DNA of 64,000 nucleotides from Climacteris rufus (Eukaryota > Chordata > Aves > Passeriformes > Climacteridae). Below, in pieces: positions 54,481-64,000 of this stretch. The notes beneath the pieces were generated by a model. That model did no database searches and was not told the DNA's origin. It worked only from the letters and a program-made list of their open reading frames with translations. The translations under genes and the position numbers were made by a program. Where the stretch lies: contig VZRZ01006835.1 in the NCBI GenBank assembly GCA_013398175.1, forward strand, positions 587,924 through 651,923. Direction: 5' to 3'. Every line of letters begins with the position of its first letter. The first letter of the stretch is position 1.

Positions 54481-57400
54481 ACACGAGAGAATGGGTGATT
54501 TCCACCAGGAGACCCAAGCAACGACAAGACTTGGAAATCCCTCAGTTCCCCCATCCAAGAGCAGCAATTTGCCATGGCAATAAGACAAATAACAGCTTTC
54601 TGTTGAAATTGCAACTTTATTTCCGAAATATAAATACAGTTTAATTATTTGTGGTTGCAAAGTTTAAGAAGAGCTTTGGTGGATTTGGGCCTGAGGAGCC
54701 TGTGTGTGCTTACCTGTGCCTATTTTAGCTCATTATTTCCCTCAGTGACAAATTTTACAAGCAATAGCAACAAAACACTGTAGAAGCTGTGACCATAGCG
54801 GCATGACCTGCCAGGGAAGTCATAAATGAAGTTCACACTTGACAGGATTTGCAAGTAAATAAGCACAGAGCCCCAGCACCTGCTATAATTTTGTCAAGCT
54901 GCAGCAGAAATGCAACTCAAGGCCTATTAGTTCATTTAAAACTAAAACACGCCGTACCTGATCAAACCCAGGTTACTCCTATTTCTGATCACAGCTCAGA
55001 AAGTAAATGTAGTTCCTCAATATGAGAATGAGGAAGAAGGATGGAAATTTTCCTACCTCACCATATCCAGGGGTCTCAAAAGCAGAAATACTAAATAAAA
55101 CAAAATTATTCCTTTTTATTGCCAAATATGTGGAAGGTGCATCATTTCCCCTTAAAAGACCTTAGTCCCAAAAAGCCCTGCAATCCCACACCAGCCTGCA
55201 GCAGTACCTTGATGATGTCTATCAGCCCTCTAACACCACCAAAAGAATCAGAGCATCCATGAAATGTGTGTTAATCAACCAAATCGGTCCCCACAGGAAA
55301 GGCAACTGGAGCAGCAGGATAAGGGAGACCAGCCACAATGCAGAACTTTACCAGTTCTCCCTCCACACACACCATACCTCTGCCTTCTTCCACCAGCCTC
55401 ACACATCCCATGACAGATCCTGGGCAGCACTACACAAGCAGTACACTTACTCACTGGCATTTTATCCTACAAAATTAATTTATAGTCATTTCCCACTTGG
55501 AAATGTACAGAAAAAGGATATTAACTTCTTCATTTTACACATTTAATCATTTTATGTCATAAAACACATGCCAGCACTCTGATAAAACTCCTCTGCAATT
55601 CCGTACGACCCAGACATTCCCTGTGACCTGCAGTGAACCCAACAGAGCCTGGCCCATGATCGTTCTTAGAAATTACTTAGGAATTGTGGAGACTTCACAC
55701 CAGCAGCCAGACATCCCTGGTATTCTTAAAGCTTGATTAGACTCTTGGATGTGTCAAGTTCAACAATATACATGCTGTTAAATCAACTGCTCGTGCAAGC
55801 CCAGCAGATGAGTTTACAAGATAAGCAGTGATGTGTATGATAAACGTGAGCTGCTCCGTAATTTATGAGTCCTGCGCGCTCCCTGAGTTATTGGGAACTT
55901 TACTGTGCAACTGTGTCGGACTAAATCAACAGGGCTGCCACTTCCCAACTTCCTCCTGGGCAAGGAGCAATCAGGCAGGATCAATCTCTGCTGGACTGCT
56001 AAAGAAATCAGGGAAGGGTGCTCTCCATTACTGCTCTGTATGCCATCCCAGGATTTCTAGCTGGACACTGAGGATCTCAGACCATTACTCTGCAGGGCTT
56101 TTGGCCACATCCTTTCCCCAGCCACTGCTCTGCACATGTGATTGCCACCACTATTTCCACCCACTCAGGCCACTCCAAGCCTCACAGACACACATGTTGT
56201 GACACCTGGAGCTATCCACAAAGACACAACCTGCCTGTGGCAGAGACCAGCAGCCCTCAGTCGTTTTCCAGATCCACCACCCGATGCAGCTGGCACTCAC
56301 TTAACACTCCCTGCTTTCATTTTACACCACTTCCATTTCTCATTCAAAACACTGCATTGCTCTACATTCAATTCATTAAGGCGCAAAGTATTTTACAGCA
56401 CACATTATTGCTTTTATCAGCCAAACTACATCCCAGTTACATCTCATCAGCTTATTTTCCATGGGCACATTTTAATTGACATTAATTGTATTACTTCCCC
56501 TTACCTCCGTATCAGTCAAGCCCTCTATCATTCATTCCATTATTTTGCAGGGCTGGCAGACCTCTAATTATTCAGCTCGTTTTATTAACTTTCTTCCATT
56601 GTCATCAATTATCAGTATTATTAATCCAGAAAGTGCCTATGGATAATAGAGCCCTTTAAAATGTTTTGGTAGAAGTTGTCAGAAGTTGCTGACGCTAAAC
56701 CTTCCAACTCCTGCTGTTAGCATCTCCCACCTTCTGTTATTACAGCAGTGGAAGGTCATTCTCACCATCCTATAACACAACTACATCTCACGGATGCCTC
56801 CCTCTTCTGCATTTAGCAATGACATTTCTTCACTCCAAAAAATCCCCAAGGTGGAAAACAACTGCCTCCTGCCTTGATCCAACAGGCTTTTCATTATTGA
56901 CTCCTTGAGCTGCATGGTCAGAACAACACACAACAATCACATTATGGGATGCAAATCTTAAATTCAGTGACCTCTAAACCAGATTTGACCTTGGAAAAGG
57001 ATGAAGTCAGTTACAAGGGTGAAGAACCCATCGCCCCAAACGATGCAGACACACTTTTGCTTGCCTTCAAACTTGCTTCTCTGCCCACTGAAACCACTCA
57101 CAATGTGTTCCCTCAGGGAGGAAAGTTCACAGAAGCCAGGCATAGGAGAGGAGGATTGCTCTCCCTGTGGCACAGTGAGTACTGGCAGACCAAGAGTTCC
57201 CATTCTTCCAAATGAACCTCTACTTTCCTGCTCCTGTTCCTCACAAATAACACTGCAGTATCTTTAGGGAGGTGGAGCAGAAAAACCCCCACCATGGCTT
57301 GAACCCAAGCTGCCATTGCCAGTGCAGCTGACGCACCCATCCACCACCACAGGGGCTCCTGGTGAAGGCAGAGGAACAAGAGTCCACGTTGCTCCACAGC

Positions 57401-60400
57401 CCCACTCAGCAGGCAAACTCCACCATTTATCTCCAACTAAAATTTCCTTGGTAGCTAAAAACAGGAGCTGCAACCTCCCATCACTGATTCGGTTTTACTG
57501 TGCAAATCCAGATTTTTACTTGAACTGTCTCCTTGTTTATTTCTGCCACGGGCGTGACTCACAACACCGAGATCTGCAAACCCATCCAGTGTCAATAAAA
57601 AGTGTCTGTGCAAGCAGAGCCTCACTGGCACGGAGAGGATTTGCCAGTAAAGCTCTATCGACACAGGGGTTTTTAGTGAAGAGCTGGCCACAGCTCAAAA
57701 ATGTTTCCCAAGGCAGGCACAGCCACAGCTGAGAACTCGAGTAAGGAAGTTACAGACTAAAATATAGCAGCCTACAATGTGTCCTGTTATAATTCAGGAT
57801 GAAAATGCAAAATTTAAGTTCCATTAGCAATCTTCACTATTACTTATTAGCAAACCAGAAACTCACCCAGAATTAAGAAAGTGTAAGTATTATAAAGTTC
57901 ATGGAAAGTTCCATATTAATTATACCACATAAACCCTTCGTCATTTTATAGGTTTCTTCATGCTCCTTGCACTTTATCCTCCCAAGGGATGCACCATGGG
58001 CCATAAAACTTTAAAGTGCACCACAGCAAATCACAGAGAGTCTGTGCTCTACCCCCTCTCTCCAAATAACCCCCTATCCCCTTTTTTTTTTCTTTAACTG
58101 GTTCTTAAATCTTTGGTGATCCAGGAGGTTGAATTTAGACCTGCAGCGCCATTAACTACCACCGTTTGTCAATATAACGTGTAATTGGAGAATACAGAAG
58201 TGGCCAAAAGGGTGTTGATCAGCTGCTGATCTGCAGACAGGTCTATACTGGAAATAAATATCACGAGTAAGCTATAAACTCACAAACACAAGTTTTATAA
58301 ACCCATTATTATGAAGTAATAACTTAGGGCTGGCCATCTTATTAACTACCTCAAGAGAAGGAAGAGGTGTTTAAACATTACAAATGGGAGCTTTAGTACA
58401 AAACAAATGGCTAAAATCCCAATGTCATCGTTATTTGGGAAAGGGGCAGACATCCAGATGATCCCAATACCACTGACCAACTGCTGAGACAGCAGAGACA
58501 GCAGCACACAAGTGGCACCAAAAAAAACACAGTACACAGAGGCCACCGGAGTCACACGGTCATGTGCTGACCTCTGAACGTGGACAAATCTGACAAATTC
58601 CATCTGGAAGAAATAAATGCAAAGAATGACTCCGTATCCAAACATCTGCAGGACTGCCATGCTATTTCTCACAGTTAGACTTCAATCCTGGCATATTCCA
58701 TCCATAAACAAGCAGCAACAGAAGCAGACCCAACAGCTTTTGGTTTGTTTGCTAGAAATATTTGTATGATTACAGTTGTAAATCTCTTGGCAACAAAAGC
58801 AGATTTCTAAATATCAATCAAGGGTGGCTAAGAGAAGATAACCAGGTCCAGCTCTGCAGCTCTGCTGTCTCAGCAGGGCTCTGCTGGATGCCAGCGCTCA
58901 GTCAGATGCTGGCTGAGCAAAGGCATTCCCAGTCCTCCAGCATGGGATGCAGCCCGAGGCTGACAGGAGGATGCAAGGAAAGCCTAAACAATTAAAGCAA
59001 AGATAAAAAATGTACAACAGGAGCGAGAGGCCAACACAAACGAGAATGTGTATGCCCATAACTGCTACCTGCAGCGAGTAAGCAAGGAAGGAAAAAACCC
59101 AAAAAGGACAAGGAGGGAATCGCAGGAATGGTGGCAGTATCAAGAATGAGCAACAAAACCATTTTTCTCTAGAAGTTACTGAATCTAGCCTTTGTGTCTT
59201 GGAATATTTGTGATAAATACTTTGTTGCTATGACAAGCTCTACAAACAATTCTAAAACCGTAAGAAACACAAATACAGCTAAAACTGCTGATGTGCATCA
59301 GTGGCCCAGTTCTCCCCACAAGTAACGTGCTACTCTCAAGTCCCTTTGTCCTTTTCACATACCAGAAAGTTTCCTGACATTTTATAACTAAATTCAGTGT
59401 GAATATCAGTTAGGTAAAACTGCAAATGGTGCATTTTGGGGAAGAGTTGAGAGCCAAATTTTCCCTAACGAAGGCCCACGCGCTGGCTGAAGGCTGGGTG
59501 ACACAATCAGCTGTTTATTTCTCATGCCATACACTTATCACCCTTCGCAGCACTTCCGAGTCTACTTTCCCCAACCAGCAAAACCAGATCCTCTTTCCCT
59601 CTCCCACCTCCACAGGTTCCAAGCACCTGCTAACGGAGGGAGAGAATTTGGTTACATTCAGAAAGTGCACACAAGTACCCATTCCAAACCCAAACTTTGG
59701 GAGTGTTCAAAGAGTGCAGTCGCTTCAGCCTTGCCCTGCAGCTCCTCATGTTCACAACTGACTTTCACTGCTTTACTGTTAAATCTGATGTGCACCAGAA
59801 CAACGAAACCATTGTTCATCATCACCAACAACCAACAACTTTGGTTAAGACCTGTCATCAATTTCTTCATCCCTTGGTTTTCTCTAAAATTACATCATCA
59901 AATTCAATGGCAGTGAAGCCAAGGAGCAACGAATATTATTGTCCAGGTCCAGCAAAAATGAACCACCTGTTTATTCAGCTTCCAATACTACAGATGTTCT
60001 CAGTTTTCAACACTATAACACATTTCCCATAAGTCCCAAAGTATTGGCTAAGGCCAAGAAAAATGCTTACTCTTAGCATTGGCAATCACCAGGTATTTTC
60101 ACTTCTTTATCTTTTTTACACTACAAAGAGTTTGAAAACCTACCTGGAGAGCTGGCTGGAAAAACCCAGGACCCTGAACCAAAGTGTGAGATGTGAGCAG
60201 AAGGACAGTGAGCACTCCATGTCCAGCGGGAACAGCATTTTCTCTCACTCACCCAGTGCCATGACCGCTCCTTGGCATGGAGTGCCCCTTCAGCATCGTC
60301 CTGGAGACAGGGTGGGTGCTGTATTCCTAAGGACCAGGGCCAAGACAGGCACCAGCACCCTCAGGCACCTGCCTTTCCAAACCCATGGGGTTTAATTAAC

Positions 60401-61656
60401 ACAGCACAAACCCAGCGTATGGCTGCCGGGAGCCATGGAAGGTGAAAACAGAGCACAAAGTGAGGGGAGAAAACTACAAAGCAAAAACTCTGCAAGGTGT
60501 GGAAGCGGAAGCCAGGGAACACCGAAGCTGCAGGAAGCTGCTGGAAGCACTGCATTTCAATTAACCAGCCCCGTATTCCACAAGCACTCCACCCAGCCTT
60601 GTCTAACTCCCTGGAAAGGTTTGGGTTTGTTGGTTGTCTTTTTCCCCTTCCCTGTAAATACATGTGGTTTATTGAAGCAGAGACAGAGGGACACTAAACA
60701 AGAAAGGTCACATTCCAGCTCCCTCTTTCTGAAGGCTGTCTGGACAGAGAGAGGATAGCTACTGCCCCTTCCTCCAACAATATTCACCCTTGTGAGAAGG
60801 TCTTTACAAGAGCCATTTAAAACCAATAGTAATGTAAAGTCAGCACCAAGTCTTCAAATACTAAATATAAAAACATCTGTTTTAACCATACTTGTACATC
60901 GTTTCACTTCACCATTTTCTGAAACAGAAAATGAAAACCGAGTTATTACATCTCCAGGAAGGTTTCCTACATATGTAGCTTTAAAACCGACACAAATAAA
61001 CAAAAAAAACCTTTGAGCCAAAGTACTTGTAAAAACCATCAACAAGAAGAGATGCAGAATTAAATTTAAAAACCAGTGTCTTAAGCTCCATAACTTACGT
61101 CAGGAATAACATTATTCTAATACCAAAAGTACTCAAAAAACTGACCTCACACACACATAGTTCCTGATGTTTGGAAAAAGAGAATGAAGCCCACTCCCTG
61201 AACCTGTCCTGCTGGATGACAGCCCATGAAGAGGGTCTAGAAACTTCACCAGGAGACAGTTTGCTTTCAATTCTGAGAAAAGAAATTTTGGTAAAATCCC
61301 AGCTGCTGAGATTCAGCAAAAATTCTGGGGCAAAGAGTGGACTGAGTCGAGCGTCAAATGCTGCCTCCTCCTCACGACAGTCCGATCCTGCAGCACACAA
61401 CCTCGGCCATCAGCACACTGTAAGTTCAGGTTTGTATACGTAATAAAACCTTAGACAACACTTCCACAGAGGGAAGTAAATATTTGCTGTTTAACAACCA
61501 AATCGAGAAGGTTTTGTTTTCAGAAGGCTGCTCCCCAAACAGTCCCTCCAAAGCCAGTAACATCTGAGGCTCCACTTGCCCTCTCGGTCAGCCTGCGCCA
61601 CCAGCACCCTCGACTCAGGAGCCGCAGGGAAAAAACAGCACCTTCTGCTATCTTAC
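54452..61656 (-). other. CAMTA1: CAMTA1 upstream intron; no coding exon recognised
   Basis: This is the stretch between the exon acceptor and the first candidate upstream exon. I searched the minus strand for the N-terminal CAMTA1 peptide seen in mammals (the segment with CVLNTVPPIE) and for its start MWRAEGK, and found neither. The sequence is A+T-rich and of low CpG. It contains only short chance ORFs, including hydrophobic minus-strand ones near 58.4 and 59.0 kb that match nothing I know. A consensus-like donor CAG|GTAAGC occurs on the minus strand at 54708-54714, but no open coding sequence precedes it. Confidence 0.6.
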
Positions 61657-61792
61657 CTATGACCCTGCTACAACTAACAGACAGAAAATTCAACAACTGC
61701 ACATAACCAAACTCTGCACACAGTAAGATTCTGGGCCCCTGCGCCAGCCACACACTAGGCGCACAGGCACTACTTTCTGCAAAGCTCTCCAT
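61657..61792 (-). CDS. Second candidate alternative first exon (inferred)
   Basis: A minus-strand ORF starts with ATG at 61792-61790, with G at -3 and G at +4. It runs 45 codons, beginning MESFAESSAC, to a strong donor ATAG|GTAAGA with exon end at 61657. It also leaves a single G and would join the CAMTA1 exon in frame as ...Val-Ile-Asp-Asp-His. It lies just 3' (in gene direction) of the 62-kb CpG island, in sequence of ordinary composition. The peptide is not recognised. Two in-phase candidates so close together means at least one is probably fortuitous. Confidence 0.18.
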
Positions 61793-61942
61793 TACAGGTA
61801 CCTGGCTATGAAAATACAGAATTAAAAAGCAAAGCTGTCCATGTACATTCCTTCTGTTTTGAACTTCAAATCAGAAAAAATAAGTTTTTTAAAAGACACC
61901 CTTCTCAATACCCCCCGATCAAGTTCAGAGCCGTCACGGCTG

Positions 61943-61958
61943 CCAAGATGGCACCGCC
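61943..61958 (+). promoter_or_regulatory. YY1-like site
   Basis: The sequence CCAAGATGGCACCGCC closely fits the YY1 consensus (AAGATGGCGGC), a motif often placed just downstream of transcription starts in CpG-island promoters. It lies at the edge of the CpG-rich block. Confidence 0.45.
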
Positions 61959-62107
61959 GAGGGTCAGTCCTCCCGGCTCAGCTCAGACGCACAAAACACA
62001 GTAGGAACTACAAAACCCACAAACCCTCTGCTGCAGGATGGCAAGAGCCGCTCGGTCACCGAACCAGCCTCATCCTGCCCGAGGAAACCAGAAAAGAGGA
62101 AACTCAC

Positions 62108-62168
62108 CCGAGTTCTCCAAGCCGTGGAACTCTCTCCTGCAGGCAGGGGACAGCGGCGCCAGCCTCAT
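62108..62168 (-). CDS. Candidate alternative first coding exon of CAMTA1 (inferred)
   Basis: Inside the 62-kb CpG island the minus strand has the strong donor GG|GTGAGT, with exon end at 62108. In the frame that leaves one base (G), an ATG at 62168-62166 opens 20 codons beginning MRLAPLSPAC and ending LENS. The leftover G plus the AT of the 119-nt CAMTA1 exon gives GAT, reading straight into Asp-Asp-His. An in-frame TGA lies upstream, so this is the only start available in that frame. The start context has G at -3. The match of phase has a one-in-three chance of being accidental, and I do not recognise the peptide, so this is a prediction only. Confidence 0.3.
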
Positions 62169-62569
62169 TCCAAACCTCGCCTCCCGCCGGGGATCTCCTG
62201 CTGCTCGCGGGGCACAAGAAGCCCCGACGGCAGCTCAGCAGGGAGCTCCACGGCCAGGCAGGTCTGCAGAGCCGTGTGCTGCTGCTCAGAGGCTCGCCGC
62301 TGCTGCACCGCACTGGGGGGATGGAGCAGGCGGCTCCCCAATGAAAGCAGCGCTGCTCCGCAGCCGGCCCGCGAGCTGCCATTTACATCCGCTTTAACTC
62401 ATTGAAGTAACAAAAACCTACAGCAACTTGTGTTCTCTCCTCCCGCACCTGCATCACTGCTGAAACACTCTGCTTGAATCATGCCTTAAAAGCATTCCCA
62501 TTTAAGTTTCTGACAGGTGGAGTTTAGGTTTAAGGAATGAATGGTTTATATCTCGTCTCCTTGAAAATC

Positions 62570-62850
62570 CATCGCAGAAGTAGGTCAGCGGGGGAGCAGC
62601 TCTGTGACTTCGTACGCGAACACCCCGGGCGCCGGTGTCGAGCCGGGGCTGCTCCGCTCCCACCTCCGTGACGCTGCCGTGCTCTGCACGGGCACGGGAG
62701 CAGCGACAGCGCCGGCCCAGCCAGCGGAGACGCCGGACGGCAGCGCCGGGCACAGCGGGCGTCTCGCTGGCAGCTCCCGCACAGAGCTCGACAGAGCAAA
62801 CACGGCTGCCGACCCATCTCCTCAGCAAAGACACACCTCACCCGCCCCTA
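62570..62850. promoter_or_regulatory. CpG island
   Basis: This is dense CpG and high G+C, flanked by A+T-rich DNA on the left (62400-62570). ORFs on both strands run through it, as expected of any stop-poor GC-rich DNA. A GGGCGGGTGAGG stretch on the minus strand near 62840 combines an SP1-like box with a possible donor. It probably belongs to the same promoter cluster as the 61.9-62.4 kb block. No gene product is recognised. Confidence 0.55.
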
Positions 62851-63699
62851 GAAACCAGTTACCAACACCACATAGGACAAAAGTTGCAGTAAATAACAAG
62901 CGGAAAGGACAAATTACCTTCCCAGTCAGGGAGCACTGACCTGCTCGGTCCGTACAGCTGCAGCCTCGCAGGGCTGAGCACACTGAAACCTGTGCTTTAC
63001 ACAGGAAAAATCCATCATACTTTGGCACAGGAAGCCCGAAAAGTGATTCGAACCCGACTGTGCTTTGGTGACAATACTGTCACCCCCAAGAGAACCAAAA
63101 CGTCACAATCTGAGCAAGGAAGTCCAGGTGACCGCTCACTTTCTCCTCGCTCGCTCCCCTGTTAGCCAGGTGGCATTTCACTACTTCAGTGCAGTTAATC
63201 ATGTACTTCAACGCAAGTGAGAAAAGAATGAAGCCCGACGTTTTCCAGACCAAAGGAAAGATCGAATTAATGGATTTGGGAGCATCAAAGAGATTAATAA
63301 AAGATAAAGCAGACAACACTCAAAATCACCTCTACTACTTAAATTTTAGATTTCTGCAGAGCCTTTCGACCTCACGACGCTGGACACGGCGCACACGAAA
63401 CTCAAACCCATGCCCAGGGGGGCTCTACAGCCACCGAGTCACAAGAAACAACCCCCCAAAAAATATATTCCCAAAGCAATCACAGCAAAAATCCACACAA
63501 AAGGTGGGTTAGCAACCCTTGTATTTTGAGAAGGGGTTTTCCGGTAAAGAACGCAAATGGGTTCCAGACGAGGACGTACATTTGCTTGGCCGAAAAGGGA
63601 AAAAAAAAATCCCTATCAGTTACTAAACACCCTTCCTTGAGGTACCCAACTACAACCAGGCCAATCCCTGGGGTGGTGGCACGTTCACCCGGATTTAGG
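62851..63699. other. No gene recognised between the two right-hand CpG islands
   Basis: Mixed-composition DNA. A minus-strand donor-like GGAAG|GTAATT occurs near 62915-62921, after a short ORF that is not recognised. A GATTCGAACCC string at 63048-63058 recalls a tRNA B box, but no tRNA can be folded around it. Nothing else is supportable. Confidence 0.4.
63067..63084. repeat. Perfect 7-bp hairpin
   Basis: GGTGACA, a four-base loop ATAC, then TGTCACC form a perfect inverted repeat between the two CpG islands. Nothing nearby shows a role. It could be a dyad binding site or chance. Confidence 0.3.
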
Positions 63700-64000
63700 C
63701 AGAGGACGTGAACTGCCCTCCAGCCTCTCCTCCCGGCCCTGTAAGATGGAGGCGGCCGACACCGGTACCGGTCGCGACCTCCCGGCCGGCGGGGTCCGGG
63801 GTCGCAGCGCTGCCCGACCCGGCCGGGACAACTTAGCTCAAATAAGGCGAAATATCCAACCCGCCAGCACCGGGCCACGGCCCCGCTCCCGCTGGGCCGG
63901 GGGCAAGAGCGGCGGCGGAGCGGGGCTTCCCCCTTGCGGACGCGGCGGCCCCGCTCCCGCCGCGCCGGCAACTTTCGGCCTGAGTCGGGCGCCCCGGGGC
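63700..64000. promoter_or_regulatory. Strong CpG island at the window edge, probable promoter
   Basis: This is the densest CpG sequence of the window and it continues beyond the right end. It holds a YY1-like motif (AAGATGGAGGCGGCC, 63743-63757) and an SRF-like CArG variant TCAAATAAGG (63838-63847, one mismatch from CCWWWWWWGG). It could be the main CAMTA1 promoter (minus strand), a promoter of a divergent plus-strand gene, or both. In human the neighbour upstream of CAMTA1 is divergent DNAJC11, but no DNAJC11 coding sequence is visible here. Confidence 0.6.
63746..64000 (+). other. Open frame in the edge CpG island, unrecognised
   Basis: The ATG inside the YY1-like motif opens 85 codons without a stop to the end of the window (starting MEAADTGTGR), rich in Gly, Arg, Pro and Ala. 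The translated sequence matches no family I know, and GC-rich DNA is naturally poor in stop codons. It could be the start of a plus-strand first exon or simply untranslated leader of a gene in either direction. Confidence 0.15.

Larger units (their letters stand above)
61925..62400. promoter_or_regulatory. CpG-rich promoter-like region
   Basis: CpG and G+C content rises sharply over this block. It carries a YY1-type motif (61943-61958), a CCAAT pentamer on the plus strand (62338-62342, read as ATTGG on the minus strand) and the candidate exon donor at 62102-62107. Its position about 8 kb upstream of the CAMTA1 exon makes it a reasonable promoter for minus-strand CAMTA1 transcripts. The plus-oriented YY1 motif would also suit a divergent transcript. 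Direction is not settled by sequence alone. Confidence 0.5.

Noticed and set aside
54708..54760. Minus-strand CAG|GTAAGC donor as a possible CAMTA1 upstream exon
   Set aside because: In the phase required to join the 119-nt exon, a TGA occurs five codons upstream and no ATG follows it.
58346..58672. Hydrophobic 108-codon minus-strand ORF resembling a multi-span membrane protein
   Set aside because: It starts at GTG, matches no known family and lies in T-rich antisense sequence where hydrophobic codons are expected. No splice context supports it.
63040..63060. B-box-like GATTCGAACCC suggesting a minus-strand tRNA gene
   Set aside because: The T stem does not pair, no A box lies at the right distance and no acceptor stem can be formed.
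1..64000. Bacterial-type systems, CRISPR arrays, operons or phage genes
   Set aside because: The window is vertebrate intronic DNA with a spliced gene, a bird SINE and CpG islands. No such structure is present.

Overview
This is a vertebrate nuclear window, most likely from a passerine bird. Nearly all of it is intronic or upstream sequence of one very large gene. The bird assignment rests on one retroposon at 23481-23623: a 74-nt tRNA-Ile-like head joined to a CR1-type 3' tail, the architecture of the passerine SINE family known as TguSINE1. Sparse interspersed repeats, clustered CpG islands and TG/GC-rich minisatellites also fit a bird. There are no prokaryotic genes or operons.

Only one exon can be identified with confidence. 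At 54333-54451 on the minus strand, a 119-nt exon with good splice sites encodes the stretch just before, and the first residues of, the CG-1 DNA-binding domain of CAMTA1 (calmodulin-binding transcription activator 1). The gene therefore runs right to left. Everything below 54333 is read as the large intron after this exon. No downstream CG-1, TIG, ankyrin or IQ exon was found. To the right lie about 7-8 kb of intron and then GC-rich, CpG-dense sequence at 61.9-62.4, 62.57-62.85 and 63.7-64.0 kb, which is the natural place for promoters. The human-type N-terminal exons were not found here. Two candidate alternative first exons were found at 62108-62168 and 61657-61792. Both end in strong donors and both have the reading phase needed to join the CAMTA1 exon.

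The large intron holds: two orphan CpG islands (33.47-33.91 and 37.98-38.28 kb); nine apparently identical copies of a 52-bp TG-rich repeat (32949-33416) beside the first island; an 18-bp GC-rich minisatellite interrupted by a 485-base assembly gap (44757-45241); several A+T-rich stretches with clustered transcription-factor-like motifs that could be conserved enhancers (about 12.56-12.90, 15.39-15.70, 27.89-28.16, 34.00-34.20 and 50.43-50.55 kb); and a few microsatellites and short duplications.

Most open reading frames in the window are chance ORFs. The longest ones come from the TG-repeat array or run through the N gap. No clearly new biological system was found. The most testable observations are the possible alternative CAMTA1 first exons, the orphan CpG islands and the putative enhancer clusters.
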